From CALBPI01 sp045110335 (GTDB taxonomy: Bacteria; Pseudomonadota; Gammaproteobacteria; Steroidobacterales; Woeseiaceae), in the NCBI GenBank assembly GCA_045110335.1, contig JBGCGB010000054.1:1-64000 (forward strand): a stretch of DNA of 64,000 bases, in the 5' to 3' direction. Below, piece by piece: positions 25,770 through 35,536 of the stretch. Below the pieces are notes generated by a model. It ran no database searches and was not told where the DNA came from. It was given only the letters and a program-made list of their open reading frames with translations. Every line of letters begins with the position of its first letter. The stretch's first letter is position 1. The translations under genes and the position numbers were made by a program.

Positions 25770-26459
25770 CTATTCGGCAGCAGGTAAGAGAAATCTCTCC
25801 AGCTCAATGACTCGATCAGCACTATGAAACCAGTCGTTTAGTACCAATGAAAATTCTCCCACCGAGAACTCACCGATCTTGCAATGACGCCGCTGCTTCA
25901 AGAAATGGCAATAAGAAGCGGGTGATTCCAAAGGCTTTACAAAGCGCTGGATCGTGCAATGTGCGGTCGCAATGGGATAGCGTTGATCGATGCTGTGCGG
26001 GAGCCCCGAATCCATAAATGATTCTCGCAGCCCATCTCTAACCTGCTGTAATTGTTGATCAAGCGCAAACCCCTGGATTAGAGCACACTGAACTGTTGCG
26101 GCAACACCACGGTATTCAATGCGGAAGGATCGGAAGCGCCGCAGGACTCGAGCGATTATTTCTACATAAGCCGCTAAATCCTCGCCGTTAAGACCAAACC
26201 CGCTGCGACATGAAACGATGGACAACACCGTCGTATGAATCTGCGCCGCCCGATAAAGATATTGCCCCGGCTCAACCGCATCGATTTGCCGACAAACATC
26301 CAGCAAGCTTTCCAATGCAGCGCCAGTTGGACGGAAAATCAACGTCAATCCAACACGATCGTCTCGCTCGCGGTCCAGCAACGCTGGATCCACTTCAACC
26401 CGACCGGCCTTAAGTTGCGGCCAATGATCCGCCCATATTTGATCGTAGACTGCCTGCAT
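25770..26459 (-). CDS. 2H phosphoesterase superfamily-like protein
   Basis: 229 residues, cytoplasmic. Two H-x-T motifs about 90-100 residues apart, IHTTVLSIV (His near residue 94) and AHCTIQRF, are the defining pair of the 2H phosphoesterase fold that hydrolyses 2',3'-cyclic or similar phosphodiesters of nucleotides and RNA. The spacing and surrounding beta strands fit. GGGATAGAG lies just before the ATG at 26459. It is downstream of the HisD-like gene on the same strand, separated by a weak terminator, and upstream of the TonB receptor. Its role there is unclear; related members process RNA ends or ADP-ribose products. Confidence 0.6.
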   Translation of the reverse strand: MQAVYDQIWADHWPQLKAGRVEVDPALLDRERDDRVGLTLIFRPTGAALESLLDVCRQIDAVEPGQYLYRAAQIHTTVLSIVSCRSGFGLNGEDLAAYVEIIARVLRRFRSFRIEYRGVAATVQCALIQGFALDQQLQQVRDGLRESFMDSGLPHSIDQRYPIATAHCTIQRFVKPLESPASYCHFLKQRRHCKIGEFSVGEFSLVLNDWFHSADRVIELERFLLPAAE

Positions 26460-26560
26460 CTCTATCCCGCGAAAGCTCTAGCTGAGTATACGAGGTAATC
26501 CTGCGGGCGGTCGCATCGGGCAGAATCGCACCCATCATCAGATGCCTCGGATCGGCCAAC

Positions 26561-26584
26561 AAAAAAACAGCTCACTTACCGAGC
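26561..26584 (-). terminator. Weak terminator after HisD-like gene
   Basis: On the minus strand GCTC-7-GAGC (26584-26570) forms a short stem and is followed by seven T (26567-26561). The long T run is convincing, but the stem is short, so strength is uncertain. Confidence 0.4.
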
Positions 26585-26614
26585 CATCACCATGCAGGCA
26601 CCGTCCGCTCCGGC

Positions 26615-27895
26615 TCACGCTTTTTTCTGGTAGCGCTCAACCCGCAAGTCCGCCTGGGCTTTATGGCCGGCGAAGCCCTCAAGCGCACACAAGCGCGAGC
26701 AATACTCACCAATGGTCGCCGTCGCTTCCGGCGAAACTCTTTGGTACGTGCAGGTCTTGATGAACTTACCAACCCAAAGCCCACCGGTATACCGAGCCGC
26801 CAACTTCGTAGGTAGGGTGTGATTCGTACCAATGACTTTATCGCCATACGCGACATTGGTTTCCGGACCCAAAAATAATGCGCCATAGTTCGTCATGTTA
26901 TTCAGAAAATAGTCGGGATCTTTCGTCATGACCTGAACGTGTTCGCTGGCGATCCGGTCTGCCTCGGACAGCATCTCTTCATCGGTATCACACAGAATAA
27001 TTTCCCCGTAGTCTCGCCAGGCCGCGCCCGCAACCTCTGCCGTCTCTAGCGTCTTGAGCTGCCGCGCTATTTCCAATTCTGTATCTCGCACCAGCGCTTC
27101 CGACGTCGTCAACAAGATCGCCGGGGAGTTCGGCCCGTGCTCGGCTTGACCCAACAGGTCGGTCGCTGCCATCTCACCATCACAGGTGTCGTCCGCGATA
27201 ATCAGAGTCTCGGTAGGTCCGGCAAACAGGTCGATACCCACTCGGCCGTAGAGTTGCCGCTTCGCCTCCGCGACATAAGCGTTACCAGGACCGACCAGCA
27301 TATCGACGGCGTCAATGGTTTCCGTCCCAAGCGCCATCGCAGATACGGCCTGCACGCCACCCAGACAATAAATTTCATCGGCGCCTGCCATGTGCATGGC
27401 CGCGACGATCGCATCATTCGGTGCGCCATTGTGCGGCGGCGCGCAAGCGATCACACGATCAACGCCCGCAACCTTGGCGGTCAATACGCTCATATGGGCA
27501 CTGGCCACCATCGGATATTTACCACCGGGCACATAGCAGCCCACGCTGTTGACCGGAATATGTTTGTGCCCCAGAAAGACACCCGGATAGGTTTCCTCCT
27601 CAACGTCCTTCATCGATGCACGCTGGATTTCCGCGAACTGGCGAATCTGGGATTGAGCAAAGCGTATATCGTCCAGCGTCTGCTCGGATAAGCGACCGAT
27701 ACATGCCTGAATCTGTTCGTCGCTTAGCCGAAATGCATCGGGCGCCCACTGATCAAATTTCTGGGAAAGCTCACGCACCGCCTCGTCGCCACGGGCGCCA
27801 ACGTCGGCCAGTATTCCTTCGACTGTCGCTTTCACTTGCGCGTCCAGACCTGCAGTCGTCTCTGCGCTCATGCCATTTTTCAGTTTCTTGATCAC
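26615..27895 (-). CDS. HisD-family dehydrogenase, HpsN-like (sulfopropanediol 3-dehydrogenase type)
   Basis: 426 residues from a GTG at 27895, supported by GAGGAA 7 bases upstream. The histidinol dehydrogenase fold is intact: NAD region VGPGNAYVAEAKRQLYG, zinc ligands in LLGQAEHGPNS, the Asp in YGDKVIGTNH and the late His in GFAGHKA, and the catalytic pair in ASEHVQV. The stretch LPTKLAARYTGGLWVGKF differs from true HisD and resembles HpsN, which oxidises 2,3-dihydroxypropane-1-sulfonate to sulfolactate. No his genes are nearby. A dedicated dehydrogenase of an alcohol substrate imported by the adjacent receptor and symporter is the working idea; the substrate is not proven. Confidence 0.75.
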   Translation of the reverse strand: MIKKLKNGMSAETTAGLDAQVKATVEGILADVGARGDEAVRELSQKFDQWAPDAFRLSDEQIQACIGRLSEQTLDDIRFAQSQIRQFAEIQRASMKDVEEETYPGVFLGHKHIPVNSVGCYVPGGKYPMVASAHMSVLTAKVAGVDRVIACAPPHNGAPNDAIVAAMHMAGADEIYCLGGVQAVSAMALGTETIDAVDMLVGPGNAYVAEAKRQLYGRVGIDLFAGPTETLIIADDTCDGEMAATDLLGQAEHGPNSPAILLTTSEALVRDTELEIARQLKTLETAEVAGAAWRDYGEIILCDTDEEMLSEADRIASEHVQVMTKDPDYFLNNMTNYGALFLGPETNVAYGDKVIGTNHTLPTKLAARYTGGLWVGKFIKTCTYQRVSPEATATIGEYCSRLCALEGFAGHKAQADLRVERYQKKA

Positions 27896-28158
27896 TGCTA
27901 ATTCCTCAATTGGTTTTCTATTAATCTCTTGGTGATTGAACGCGTCCTGTCATTGAAGACCGGTCAGCGCCTACCCGCCATGCATTGCAGCAGATCAGTT
28001 TCTGCTTGCTATTCTTTGGTATCAATATACAGACGCTAACACGGAGCTCCATGCATCTTATCTAACAAGGTATGCGCATTTCAGTGGGTGATTCGGCCGC
28101 TTTTGTATTCTTCATGGCCGCGAGGCAAGATGCCCTTTTATTCAAATGGTAGACGCGC

Positions 28159-28893
28159 ATGACTTACGACCTCACAGGGCACAAAGCCGTTGTCAGCGGC
28201 GCAGGACGCGGCATCGGGCGCGGATGCGCGGAAGCACTGGCCAATTCAGGTGCAGAAGTCATCGCCATTGCCAGGTCTGCTGATGATCTAGCATCACTCG
28301 CGAGTCATGCAAGCGGGCGAATCGACACCTGGCAAGGCGATGTCACGGACAGCAACATGCATCAACGCATTCGCGAATTGAACGGACTGACGATGTTGGT
28401 CAACAACGCGGGCGCAAATCGACCACAACCCTTTCCATTGGTTGATACCGCCTCACTTGATCAGGTAATCGACTTGAATATTCGCGCAGCGTTTCTGGTA
28501 TCGCAGGCAGCGACTGTCGCTATGCTGCGCAACAAGAGCGGCGGTAGCATCGTTCATATGTCATCACAGATGGGGCATGTGGGCTCACCCGATCGCAGCG
28601 TTTACTGCATGACCAAACACGCCATTGAAGGTTTGACCAAAGCTTGCGCCGTTGAGCTTGCACCCGAGCGCATTCGGGTCAACAGCGTCGCGCCAACTTT
28701 CGTGGAAACACCATTGACCAAACCCATGCTGGACGACCCGGAATTTAAGAAATTCGTATTAGGCATGATTCCAAGCGGTCGACTGGCATCCGTTGATGAC
28801 ATTGTTAGCGCGACGCTTTTCTTACTGTCACCTCAGGCTGGCATGGTCACCGGACACAGCCTCGTCGTCGATGGTGGCTGGACCGCCAGGTAA
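28159..28893 (+). CDS. Short-chain dehydrogenase/reductase
   Basis: 244 residues with all classical SDR motifs: GAGRGIGRG for cofactor binding, NNAGAN, catalytic Ser in HMSSQMG, and YCMTK with catalytic Tyr and Lys, ending in VDGGWTA. The absence of an acidic residue directly after the second strand (IAIARSADDL) suggests NADP preference. It is divergent from the HisD-like gene with a 263-base gap holding both promoters. It probably acts in the same pathway, for example on a second hydroxyl group of the same polyol. Several hundred specificities exist in this family, so the substrate is open. Confidence 0.85.
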   Translation: MTYDLTGHKAVVSGAGRGIGRGCAEALANSGAEVIAIARSADDLASLASHASGRIDTWQGDVTDSNMHQRIRELNGLTMLVNNAGANRPQPFPLVDTASLDQVIDLNIRAAFLVSQAATVAMLRNKSGGSIVHMSSQMGHVGSPDRSVYCMTKHAIEGLTKACAVELAPERIRVNSVAPTFVETPLTKPMLDDPEFKKFVLGMIPSGRLASVDDIVSATLFLLSPQAGMVTGHSLVVDGGWTAR

Positions 28894-28969
28894 AGCAAGT
28901 TCGAGACGACGGGGGAATGCCATCTGCGGGAAAAATTATCGGCATGCATAACCCCTGCAGCGCTTAGTC

Positions 28970-31900
28970 CTAATTCGGCTGCGGCAAAGCCTCAGGCCCT
29001 TTGGGCCACGTAAAACTAAACGTGGCGCCAGCACCCAGCTCAGATTCAACGTCAATCGTACCGCCGAACTGATCAACAATCCGATTAACCATGGTTAGCC
29101 CCACACCAGTGCTTTCGTAAGCGTCTTTGGCCTGAAGTGTCTCAAACATTTCGAATATCTTGCGATGGAAACGCGGCTCGATACCGGGACCATTGTCGGA
29201 CACCGAGTACTTAAAAAAATCACCGACGTCTTCACAGCCGATCTGGATCTTCAGGTCTTCAGGATGCTCATGGAATTTACTGGCATTCGAAATCAGGTTT
29301 CCGAATACTTGCTGCAACTTAACGGCGTCAGATTCAATATCAGGGAGAGAATCCGGCAATATCAGCTGCTCATCCAGAGCCAATTGAAAATCACTCGAGA
29401 TGTGTCCGAGCATTTCACGCACATTGACGCGATCAAAGACCGGCTGCAAACCAGCAAGACGCGAATAATCCAGTACGCCCTGAATCAAACCCTGCATTCG
29501 TTTGGTCTGCAATCCCAAGCGCCGCAAGTGTCCGCGAACGCTATCACTTTTTTCATCATGCGCTAATAAAGGCTCTATATCTTCGGCAATAAAGTCAACG
29601 AGGTTTGACACACCTCGCAAAGGCGCCTTTAAGTCATGTGATGCAATGTAGGCGAATCGCTCAAGCTCTTCGTTGCTCTTCTGCAGCGCTATATTCATCG
29701 ACTGAAGCTCAGCCTCTTGCGCCTTTAGCATAGTGATGTCCGTGTGCACGCCAACCATACGGATAGGTTCTCCATTCGGACCCCATTCGATGACTCGTCC
29801 ACGACAGAGCACCGTCACCCAATGTCCATCGGCATGGCGGTATCTCGCATCCAGGAGATAGGGACGTTTACCCTTAGACTCTGTGTGCTCGGCAAGCTTC
29901 TTAACGGCTTTCTCAAGATCCTTTTCATGAATCAACGACTGCCATTCCGAAGGTCGATGCTCCTTGGTGGAAGGATCTATGCCAAAGGTTTCCCAGAATC
30001 GGGGGGACATGTATTCGTAGTTAGACTCGAGGTGCCAGTCCCACCAACCGTCGTTGGTTTCCTCGGTGATAAAACTGTGGATTTCAGTCTGACGTTTTAG
30101 TTCATCCCGCGCTTCGCGCGCCTCATGAATATCTCTCGCTGACCCAACCATACGAATGACACGACCATCTTCCTCGCGTACCGCGCGTCCCTGCAATTGG
30201 AACCAATGATAATCACCATCCTCCATGTTCAGGCGGCACTCGATATCGAACGGCACTTCATCTTTGAAATGCTGCTCAAATCGATTCGTTAGTGCGACAC
30301 GGTCAGCGGGATGAACAATGCCAGAATCGAAAGTCAATGCCGCTGCATCGCCATTGGTAAAGCCAAGCAATGCATAAAACTCAGGCGACCAGTGCTGTTC
30401 ACCAGTGACGAGATCCCAGTCCCAAATGCCGAGGTCAGAACCTTGGGTCGCCAATAAGAACGTTTTGTTTTCTTTCTTCAAGTCGTAAACATTGCTGACA
30501 TCAATCCACGTAGATCGACTTTGGGTGATTTCCCCGTCGTCGCCGCGAACCGCATCAACGTTCAACAGCACCGGCACTGGATCACCGTTTTTCTTGAGAA
30601 TGATGAGCTGTTTTGATCTTACCTGACCGGTATCCCTAAACTGGAAAAATGCCGCTCTGGCATCGGCGCGACTGTCCTCATGATACAAGTCCATAATAGG
30701 CATGCCGAGCAGCTCAGACTTCTTGTAGCCCGTCACAATCGCTAACCGGTTATTACACTTCACTAACTTGGCTGTTTCCGGATCAACCGAGCCGTACATA
30801 TCCGGCGCGTTTTCATAGAGGTCTTCGTAGTCTGCTTCACGTTGCGCCAGCGCCTTGGCACCCATCGACAACTCTTCCTGCAATGACTCGCGATCCGATT
30901 CAAGAGAATTTAGGTAAGCATGATGCTCGGTTCGATCGGCGACATATAAATGCAGAACCTCGCCATCGGTCGTTTCTATTTGCTTCAGACTAATCTCAAC
31001 CGGAATTTTGGAACCATTGCGATGCTGCAGCGTGCCGGTCACATCGTACAGCTGGTCCAATTGACCTTCGCTATCCGAGTAAGCGCGCAAGACTTTCGCA
31101 AATGCATTGTCGGGATCTTCGGGGACAAGCTCCCCTAGCCGTCGGCCGATCATATCGCGCATGAAAACGCCCGACATTTCAACGAATGTGGAGTTCATGG
31201 ACACAATCGTATGGTCGGGCGCGATGCCCAGAATACCAATCGGTGAGCTTTCAACAATTTCTTGATAGAGATGCTCTGCATTTCGAACCGTTTCGATACT
31301 GACAAACGACATCACCAAACCATCCGGCTCACCGCGATCATTTCGATAAGGCAAGATTTGTGCGATGTAGTGATGCCCTTCTTCTGTAACGAGCTCTCGT
31401 TCTAGCTGTTTTTCATCCGCTAATACGCGATCCATCAGCGGTGCAAAATCGGCGCCTTCAAATACATGCGTCACGTGATCGAACGGCCGTCCAATGTCGT
31501 GGATCAACAAGTTGAACAAACTGGCCGCCGCAGGCGTGAATTTTCTGATACAACGATCAGAGTCAATAAAGATGGTGCCAACACCGGTATTGCTGAACAG
31601 ATGCTCTTCATCCATTGATAACTGATTGAGCTCAGAGATCTTGGATTGATACTCGGCGTTCACCGTATAAAGCTCTTCGTTAACCGAGTGCAACTCTTCA
31701 TTCGTCGATTGGAGTTCCTCGTTGGACGCCAGCAATTCTTCGTTGGTCGATTGCAGTTCTTCGTTGGTGGTCTCTAACTCTTCGATCGTTGCTTGCAAGT
31801 GCTCCTTGGTGTTCTTGAGCTCCTCTTCGAGCACCGAAACTTGCTCAAGGTCGATGGTCTTTTCGGAAATCACCTTCAGTGGCGTATCTTCAGCAGGAGC

Positions 31901-33832
31901 GTCGACCGTGTCGGAGAAACTGACCAGAAAGTAGTCAATGTGCTGTGCTTTCTTACCAATAACCGGCGTCACCTTAAAATCGATTGGCGTCGCGCCGTCA
32001 TCCGACTTGATCACAAAACGCTTGTACTCAACCGACAACCGTTCGCGCTTGGCCCGTTGAATGCAAACAGACAGCGCCGTGCACAAGCTATCATCGAGAA
32101 AAGAACGCAAGTTATTGCTAGCTTTGCCTGGCTTGAAGGTCAACTTGAACGGCAAGTCTCCGTAGACATGCAGCAAGTCCTGAACTTCATTCGTGAGCAG
32201 GCTAGGCGGCACATATTGCTCAAGCAATGCCTGGTAGGCGTCGTCATTCACCGTCCGCGCAGCAAGACCAGCTGATTGGCTGCGTGCGCCATCCGGATGC
32301 ACCAACACCGGAAACTCTCTTTCCTGACGTTGCTTGTCACCACCCATCGCGCCGCGCGGCAAACTACGCTCGGACTTCGTGAAAATTTTCCATTTACTAT
32401 CGACTGCGTCGTAGCCGGCCTCATATTTACCCAGCGACTCGCTGGGCCCGAGGAACAGCACGCCATTCGCTTTCAAACTGAAGTAGAAAAGGCTGAGCAC
32501 TTGCTTTTGCGTTTCATTATCCAGATAAATCAGGAGATTTCTGCAGGTGATCATGTCCAGTTTGGTGAATGGTGGATCGTTCATCACATTGTGGCGCGCA
32601 AAAACAACTTTGGACCGCAAAGGCGGTACAACCTTGTAAGCACCCGAGTACTTGGAGAAATACTTGCTGCGCCAGGCATCAGGCACAGATTTTAGTTGTT
32701 CCTTTACATAGACACCCGTGGCAGCTCGACCGAGAATTTCATCATCGATATCGGTGGCAAACACCTTAAGATTGAGTTTCTTGCCCGACTTGTTGATTTC
32801 TTCCGAGAACAGGATCGCCAGGGAATAGATTTCTTCTCCGGAAGCACAGCCCGCGCTCCACACCCGGACTTCATCACCGCTATCTTTGCTCTCGACGATA
32901 TTAGCGATCTGGGTCTTGAGCAGCTCGAAGGCTTCCGGATCGCGGAAGAATTCGGTGACGCCGATCAACATCTCATAATAAAGTGTAGTGACTTCTTGAG
33001 GGTCTTCCTGAATATGCAACCAGTAATCTTCAATGGTTCTGACATTCAGCTCGGTCATTCTCCGGTCGATACGCCGATTTACCGTGGCGATCTTGTAGCG
33101 CGCAAAGTCCACGCCATAGCGATCTTCAATCGCCTTGAAAATTCTCAGCCGTTCATGACTGCCAGCCAGCTCTTTCTTGAGAATAATTTTGGAAGGATCG
33201 GCGTCATCCGCGACGACACCGAAGATCTCGCTGGCAATCTCGTAAGGGGTACCTTCACCGTCATAGACACCGGTCGCCAGCACAGCGCTGGGCATGCCAT
33301 CAAACTTCGCGCTAGATAATGACTCCACATAGACCTTGCCGCCGGCATCGAGAATGCTGCGAACACCCAGCGCACCATCGGAGCCTGTGCCCGAAAGGAC
33401 CACCGCGGTGGCGCGCTCGCCTGCGTCTCTCGCCAACGAACTAAAAAACAAATCGATCGGCTTGTTGGGTACGCGCGTGCGCTCAATACTACTTAGCCGG
33501 AGCACCGAGCCCTCAATCACGAGATTCATTCTGGGGGGCAGCAGATAAATAATGTTCGGCTGGACGTGCATGCCATCTGCTGCAGTCATCACTTGCAACG
33601 TGGTTTTCTTCGACAGGATTTCCGGCATAAAGCTCTTGAAATCAGGGGACAGATGCTGGATGACAATAAATGCTGCACCGCAGCGATTGTTGATGCCGCC
33701 GAAGAACTTCTCAATCGACTCAAGCCCGCCCGCCGAGGCGCCGACACCGATGACCGGAAATGCTGCAGCATCGGCGGCTGCGCGCATTTCCTGATCGCTT
33801 TTCCCTGCGCTTGTCTTCATTTTTTCGTCCAT
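28970..33832 (-). CDS. CheB-CheR-PAS-histidine kinase fusion protein
   Basis: 1620 residues from the ATG at 33832; an in-frame TTG at 33916 would add 28. Order: CheB methylesterase domain (about 25-215, GVGASAGGLES and SGTGSDGALG), CheR methyltransferase (about 235-500, SAGCASGEEIYSLAI and TCRNLLIYLD), a linker, a long heptad coiled coil (about 660-740, rich in N-E-E-L repeats), then several PAS/PAC domains (about 745-1380), and a HisKA-HATPase kinase (about 1390-1615, phospho-accepting His in IASHDLKAP; N box NLISNASKF; DNGPGIEP). It has no receiver domain and no chemotaxis genes nearby, so it probably feeds an external regulator. Cytoplasmic, with no transmembrane segment. Confidence 0.9.
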   Translation of the reverse strand: MDEKMKTSAGKSDQEMRAAADAAAFPVIGVGASAGGLESIEKFFGGINNRCGAAFIVIQHLSPDFKSFMPEILSKKTTLQVMTAADGMHVQPNIIYLLPPRMNLVIEGSVLRLSSIERTRVPNKPIDLFFSSLARDAGERATAVVLSGTGSDGALGVRSILDAGGKVYVESLSSAKFDGMPSAVLATGVYDGEGTPYEIASEIFGVVADDADPSKIILKKELAGSHERLRIFKAIEDRYGVDFARYKIATVNRRIDRRMTELNVRTIEDYWLHIQEDPQEVTTLYYEMLIGVTEFFRDPEAFELLKTQIANIVESKDSGDEVRVWSAGCASGEEIYSLAILFSEEINKSGKKLNLKVFATDIDDEILGRAATGVYVKEQLKSVPDAWRSKYFSKYSGAYKVVPPLRSKVVFARHNVMNDPPFTKLDMITCRNLLIYLDNETQKQVLSLFYFSLKANGVLFLGPSESLGKYEAGYDAVDSKWKIFTKSERSLPRGAMGGDKQRQEREFPVLVHPDGARSQSAGLAARTVNDDAYQALLEQYVPPSLLTNEVQDLLHVYGDLPFKLTFKPGKASNNLRSFLDDSLCTALSVCIQRAKRERLSVEYKRFVIKSDDGATPIDFKVTPVIGKKAQHIDYFLVSFSDTVDAPAEDTPLKVISEKTIDLEQVSVLEEELKNTKEHLQATIEELETTNEELQSTNEELLASNEELQSTNEELHSVNEELYTVNAEYQSKISELNQLSMDEEHLFSNTGVGTIFIDSDRCIRKFTPAAASLFNLLIHDIGRPFDHVTHVFEGADFAPLMDRVLADEKQLERELVTEEGHHYIAQILPYRNDRGEPDGLVMSFVSIETVRNAEHLYQEIVESSPIGILGIAPDHTIVSMNSTFVEMSGVFMRDMIGRRLGELVPEDPDNAFAKVLRAYSDSEGQLDQLYDVTGTLQHRNGSKIPVEISLKQIETTDGEVLHLYVADRTEHHAYLNSLESDRESLQEELSMGAKALAQREADYEDLYENAPDMYGSVDPETAKLVKCNNRLAIVTGYKKSELLGMPIMDLYHEDSRADARAAFFQFRDTGQVRSKQLIILKKNGDPVPVLLNVDAVRGDDGEITQSRSTWIDVSNVYDLKKENKTFLLATQGSDLGIWDWDLVTGEQHWSPEFYALLGFTNGDAAALTFDSGIVHPADRVALTNRFEQHFKDEVPFDIECRLNMEDGDYHWFQLQGRAVREEDGRVIRMVGSARDIHEAREARDELKRQTEIHSFITEETNDGWWDWHLESNYEYMSPRFWETFGIDPSTKEHRPSEWQSLIHEKDLEKAVKKLAEHTESKGKRPYLLDARYRHADGHWVTVLCRGRVIEWGPNGEPIRMVGVHTDITMLKAQEAELQSMNIALQKSNEELERFAYIASHDLKAPLRGVSNLVDFIAEDIEPLLAHDEKSDSVRGHLRRLGLQTKRMQGLIQGVLDYSRLAGLQPVFDRVNVREMLGHISSDFQLALDEQLILPDSLPDIESDAVKLQQVFGNLISNASKFHEHPEDLKIQIGCEDVGDFFKYSVSDNGPGIEPRFHRKIFEMFETLQAKDAYESTGVGLTMVNRIVDQFGGTIDVESELGAGATFSFTWPKGPEALPQPN

Positions 33833-34097
33833 GACTGTCTCTGTTATCGCTGGCGCTTGCGAATAGCTAAAGTTGCCCTGCAGCTCAACGATAATCGCGT
33901 TATGGTAAGGCGTCAATTCGCTTGAATATCCTCGGCTTGCCGTTACCCGTCAACTTCTTTTGAATCCATCCAAAACCAGTTGTTGTCGAACTTCCAGACC
34001 GGTAGATTAAGTCCAAGCACCAAAGAAGTCCGCCCCTTTGCCTCGTTAGCGGCAGCTGTGCGCTTCGCTACAGTTTTGCGCCCTGGGGGGGAATCGC

Positions 34098-35435
34098 ATG
34101 CCAACAAACAAGATGGCCGAGACGACGAACTATCGCATGATCGTTTTGTGTCTTTTGACGTTGGCTTATATCTTCAGCTTTATTGATCGCCAAATTCTCG
34201 GCGCGCTGTCTCCCAGCATTAAAGCCGACCTCGGCTTCGAAGATTGGCAACTGGGGCTACTCAAGGGGTTCGGATTTGCCCTGCTTTATACGACCGTCGG
34301 CATCCCCATTGCCTGGCTAGCGGACCGCTATAGCCGCGCCAAGATCATCACTTTTTCTGTGGCGGTATGGAGCGGCTTCACCGCACTAACCGGCATGGCC
34401 AACAGTTTCGTCACGATGCTACTCGCACGCACTGGTGTCGGCATTGGCGAGGCCGGCGGATCGCCGCCGTCGCACTCAATCCTGTCTGACCTCTACCCCA
34501 AAGAACAGCGCGCCAGCGCACTCGGGTTTTACTCTTTGGGTATACCTATTGGTATCGCCTTCTCATACATCCTGGCAGGCATGCTCGTCGAGACCCTGGG
34601 CTGGCGAGGCACACTTATCGCGCTGGGCATCGCCGGTGTCGTGCTGGCGGCCATCATCGGGCTAGTCGTTCGCGAACCCAAACGCGGGCAAATGGAAGGC
34701 GACAACATCAAACTGGAGCCCGCCTCAATTGGTGAGTCCATCAGCACGCTTGCGAAAATCCCGAGCTGGTGGGCCATGTGCATGGGGATCGCCTGGGTAA
34801 GCTTTGGCGGCTACGCGGTATCGAATTGGGGCGTCGACTACATCGTCCGTTTTATGCCTGAATTCGCGCCAGGCGCAGGCAATGGAAAATTTCGTTGGCT
34901 CATGCTCATGATGGGTTTGATTCATCTAATCGGTTATGGCGCGGGCACCTATTTTGGTGCCGTGATCACCGAAAAGCTGGCTCGAAAGAACATTGGAGCA
35001 TACGGTTGGATGCCTGGTTACGCTTTGGTCATCGGTGTACCGGCACTCATTGCCGCCTACTGGGTCAGCAACATTTATCTGCACCTCGGTCTCGTCACCG
35101 TTTATTTGATCGCCGCAGGCGTTTATCTCGGGCCAAGTTTCGCCGCCGCTCAGACACTAGCGCCAATCAATATGCGAGCCATGTCGACAGCACTGTTTTT
35201 CTTGATTCTCAATCTCATCGCGTTGGGCGGTGGCCCCTCTTATATCGGCATCATGAGCTCGATACTGACCGAGCAGCATGGCGAGGTCCACGCGCTTAGA
35301 TTAGCGATCACGTCGCTTGTTGTTCCTTATATTATTTCCGTCATTGCGTTTCTTTGGGCCGCCAAGACATTACCGAAAGACTGGGCACTTGCTGAGCAGC
35401 GCAATGATTCGCTAGCGGAGAATAAGCGACCCTGA
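34098..35435 (+). CDS. Major facilitator superfamily transporter, spinster-like
   Basis: 445 residues with 12 predicted transmembrane helices. The first helix region reads YIFSFIDRQILGAL, loop 2-3 has the MFS motif WLADRYSRAKI, and helix 4 carries ARTGVGIGEAGGSPPSHS, which together are typical of the spinster/SpnS-like MFS branch. Such proteins move small organic acids, sugars or lipids. GGGGGGA lies 6 bases before the ATG. It precedes the gamma-glutamyltransferase gene on the same strand by about 100 bases, so a peptide-derived or amino acid substrate is possible but speculative. Confidence 0.82.
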   Translation: MPTNKMAETTNYRMIVLCLLTLAYIFSFIDRQILGALSPSIKADLGFEDWQLGLLKGFGFALLYTTVGIPIAWLADRYSRAKIITFSVAVWSGFTALTGMANSFVTMLLARTGVGIGEAGGSPPSHSILSDLYPKEQRASALGFYSLGIPIGIAFSYILAGMLVETLGWRGTLIALGIAGVVLAAIIGLVVREPKRGQMEGDNIKLEPASIGESISTLAKIPSWWAMCMGIAWVSFGGYAVSNWGVDYIVRFMPEFAPGAGNGKFRWLMLMMGLIHLIGYGAGTYFGAVITEKLARKNIGAYGWMPGYALVIGVPALIAAYWVSNIYLHLGLVTVYLIAAGVYLGPSFAAAQTLAPINMRAMSTALFFLILNLIALGGGPSYIGIMSSILTEQHGEVHALRLAITSLVVPYIISVIAFLWAAKTLPKDWALAEQRNDSLAENKRP

Positions 35436-35536
35436 AGAACCAAACTGGCGTCATGATCATCCAACTAGCTAGCCCACCATGACGACGCGCCGAGCTTGGT
35501 CTATGATCAACGCAGTTTCTTCGCTTAGGTACTGCC

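Noticed and set aside
31793..33319. Two plus-strand frames of 160 and 207 codons inside the CheB-CheR kinase gene
   Set aside because: They are shadows of the kinase, with no start signals or protein-like features.
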